Shown here: piece by piece, positions 5,867-6,409 of the stretch
How positions within the stretch are numbered: position 1 is the stretch's first letter
Layout: the number at the start of each line of letters is the position of its first letter
Origin: Spirochaetaceae bacterium
GTDB taxonomy: Bacteria; Spirochaetota; Spirochaetia; Treponematales; Breznakiellaceae
NCBI GenBank assembly: GCA_031265635.1
Contig: JAISCK010000030.1
Span: 1 to 6,409 of the forward strand
Length of the DNA: 6,409 bases
Reading direction: 5' to 3'
Translations under genes and position numbers: made by a program
The notes under the pieces: generated by a model
Told to the model about the DNA's origin: nothing
Database searches by the model: none
What the model saw: only the letters and a program-made list of their open reading frames with translations

Positions 5867-6160
5867 ATGCTGTCCAGGGAAGATACGATTTTTACCATAG
5901 GCTATGACGGTGACGCCGCGGTGGTGGACGGCCAGGCCAGGCGGAAGTACGGTTCGCTCACGGCCGGAGAACTGGCCGAAAAAGGACTTTTCCGCGCGGC
6001 CTACCAGGCGGCCCTCTGTTCCAAAGACCTAGGCGGGATGAAGGCGGTTTTGGATGCCTATAACCGCCTTGCCGGAACCGCCTATACCGCCGAGTCCGCT
6101 CCCCACAGGCTTTTCGGCGTTTTTCCCCTGGAAAACATAAAACGGTCCATTATTCTCTGA
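5867..6160 (+). CDS. Hypothetical protein downstream of rubredoxin (97 aa)
   Basis: I do not recognise this family. The start is ATG at 5867, with GAGGG at 5857-5861 giving 5-nt spacing and overlapping the rubredoxin stop. GTG at 5861 in the same frame sits on the ribosome-binding site and is unlikely. The protein is soluble, with no signal peptide or membrane segment. It opens with a probable beta hairpin (DTIFTIGYDGDAAVVDG, residues 6-22). A helical section with KYGSLTAGELAEKGLF (28-42) and AAYQAALCSKDLGGMKAVLDAYN (44-66) follows, then a hydrophobic tail (LFGVFPLENIKRSIIL). One cysteine, Cys51, gives no metal site. The codon use and GC content match the neighbours upstream. Operon position suggests a link to the redox function of rubredoxin, but this is guilt by association. 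Its last 11 bp overlap the convergent gene on the minus strand. Confidence 0.75.
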   Translation: MLSREDTIFTIGYDGDAAVVDGQARRKYGSLTAGELAEKGLFRAAYQAALCSKDLGGMKAVLDAYNRLAGTAYTAESAPHRLFGVFPLENIKRSIIL

Positions 6161-6409
6161 GGCCGGGGTCTCTCTGAAACGCTATAAGCGCATTATATTC
6201 CACAAGGGTTTCATATAATGCCGTATTGCAATTGTCCGCATTTGGCCTGTTTTTTATGTGATCCCTGTAATAATATCTTACCGTGCTGTTAATTTTATCA
6301 ATTATGTTTCTTGCTGTTTCATAGACGGCAATTCCGTTTTCTATTTTTATTTCCCTGACATCCCAGGTATTGCTGCCTTCTATATACCTGGTGTATGAAT
6401 CTCTGTCTG
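6150..6409 (-). CDS. C-terminal part of an unrecognised protein, 5' end beyond the right edge (partial)
   Basis: On the minus strand one frame is open from the right edge (first full codon at 6407) to a TAA at 6152-6150, giving 85 residues. The other two minus frames have stops within this stretch. The visible sequence (starting DRDSYTRYIEGSNTWDVREI, ending EYNALIAFQRDPGLRE) is hydrophilic and rich in Asn, Tyr, Ile and Arg. It probably contains helices at about 34-58 (ETARNIIDKINSTVRYYYRD) and 66-78 (NTALYETLVEYNALIA). I do not recognise the family. Base composition is unlike every other gene here: about 37% GC for 6181-6409 by hand count, with AT-rich codons (ATA, AAT, AAA, TAT). It converges on the 97-aa gene and overlaps it by 11 bp, with no terminator visible between them. 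Foreign origin is possible. The alternative, a noncoding AT-rich stretch, is less likely given an uninterrupted 85-codon frame in low-GC DNA. Confidence 0.7.
   Translation of the reverse strand, partial: DRDSYTRYIEGSNTWDVREIKIENGIAVYETARNIIDKINSTVRYYYRDHIKNRPNADNCNTALYETLVEYNALIAFQRDPGLRE

Overview
This 6.4 kb window looks like ordinary chromosomal DNA from a GC-rich spirochaete, probably a treponeme or close relative. The evidence is permissive lipoprotein signal peptides, an envelope gene set with an LPP20-like exported protein and TPR lipoproteins, and a small rubredoxin next to a short conserved-looking gene. The genus is an inference. No rRNA, tRNA, CRISPR array or insertion sequence was seen.

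Left half (1-3165, all minus strand): three tightly packed genes read leftward. A TPR-containing lipoprotein comes first, followed by a MltD-type lytic transglycosylase with two LysM domains, whose GTG start overlaps the lipoprotein stop by 4 nt. Third is an exported LPP20-like protein that begins 2 nt after the transglycosylase stop and runs off the left edge. This reads as a translationally coupled cell-envelope / peptidoglycan operon.

Centre (3166-3232): a 67-bp divergent intergenic region. It carries a good sigma-70-like promoter toward the right. A perfect 7-bp palindrome covers that promoter's -10 box and reaches into the ATG of the next gene.

Right half (3233-6160, plus strand): a six-helix membrane protein with LiaF/DUF5668-like repeats is followed after 1 nt by a 590-aa TPR lipoprotein starting at TTG. 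A second sigma-70-like promoter then drives a rubredoxin (GTG start, 52 aa) and a 97-aa protein of unknown function.

Right edge (6150-6409, minus strand): the C-terminal part of a further gene reads leftward and overlaps the tail of the 97-aa gene by 11 bp. It is strikingly AT-rich (about 37% GC by hand count, against about 60-65% next to it) and may mark the edge of a transferred segment.

I did not find a convincing new molecular system. The best leads are the palindromic promoter/start region, the broken-looking start of the minus-strand lipoprotein, a C8 tract inside the large TPR lipoprotein gene, and the AT-rich gene at the right edge.
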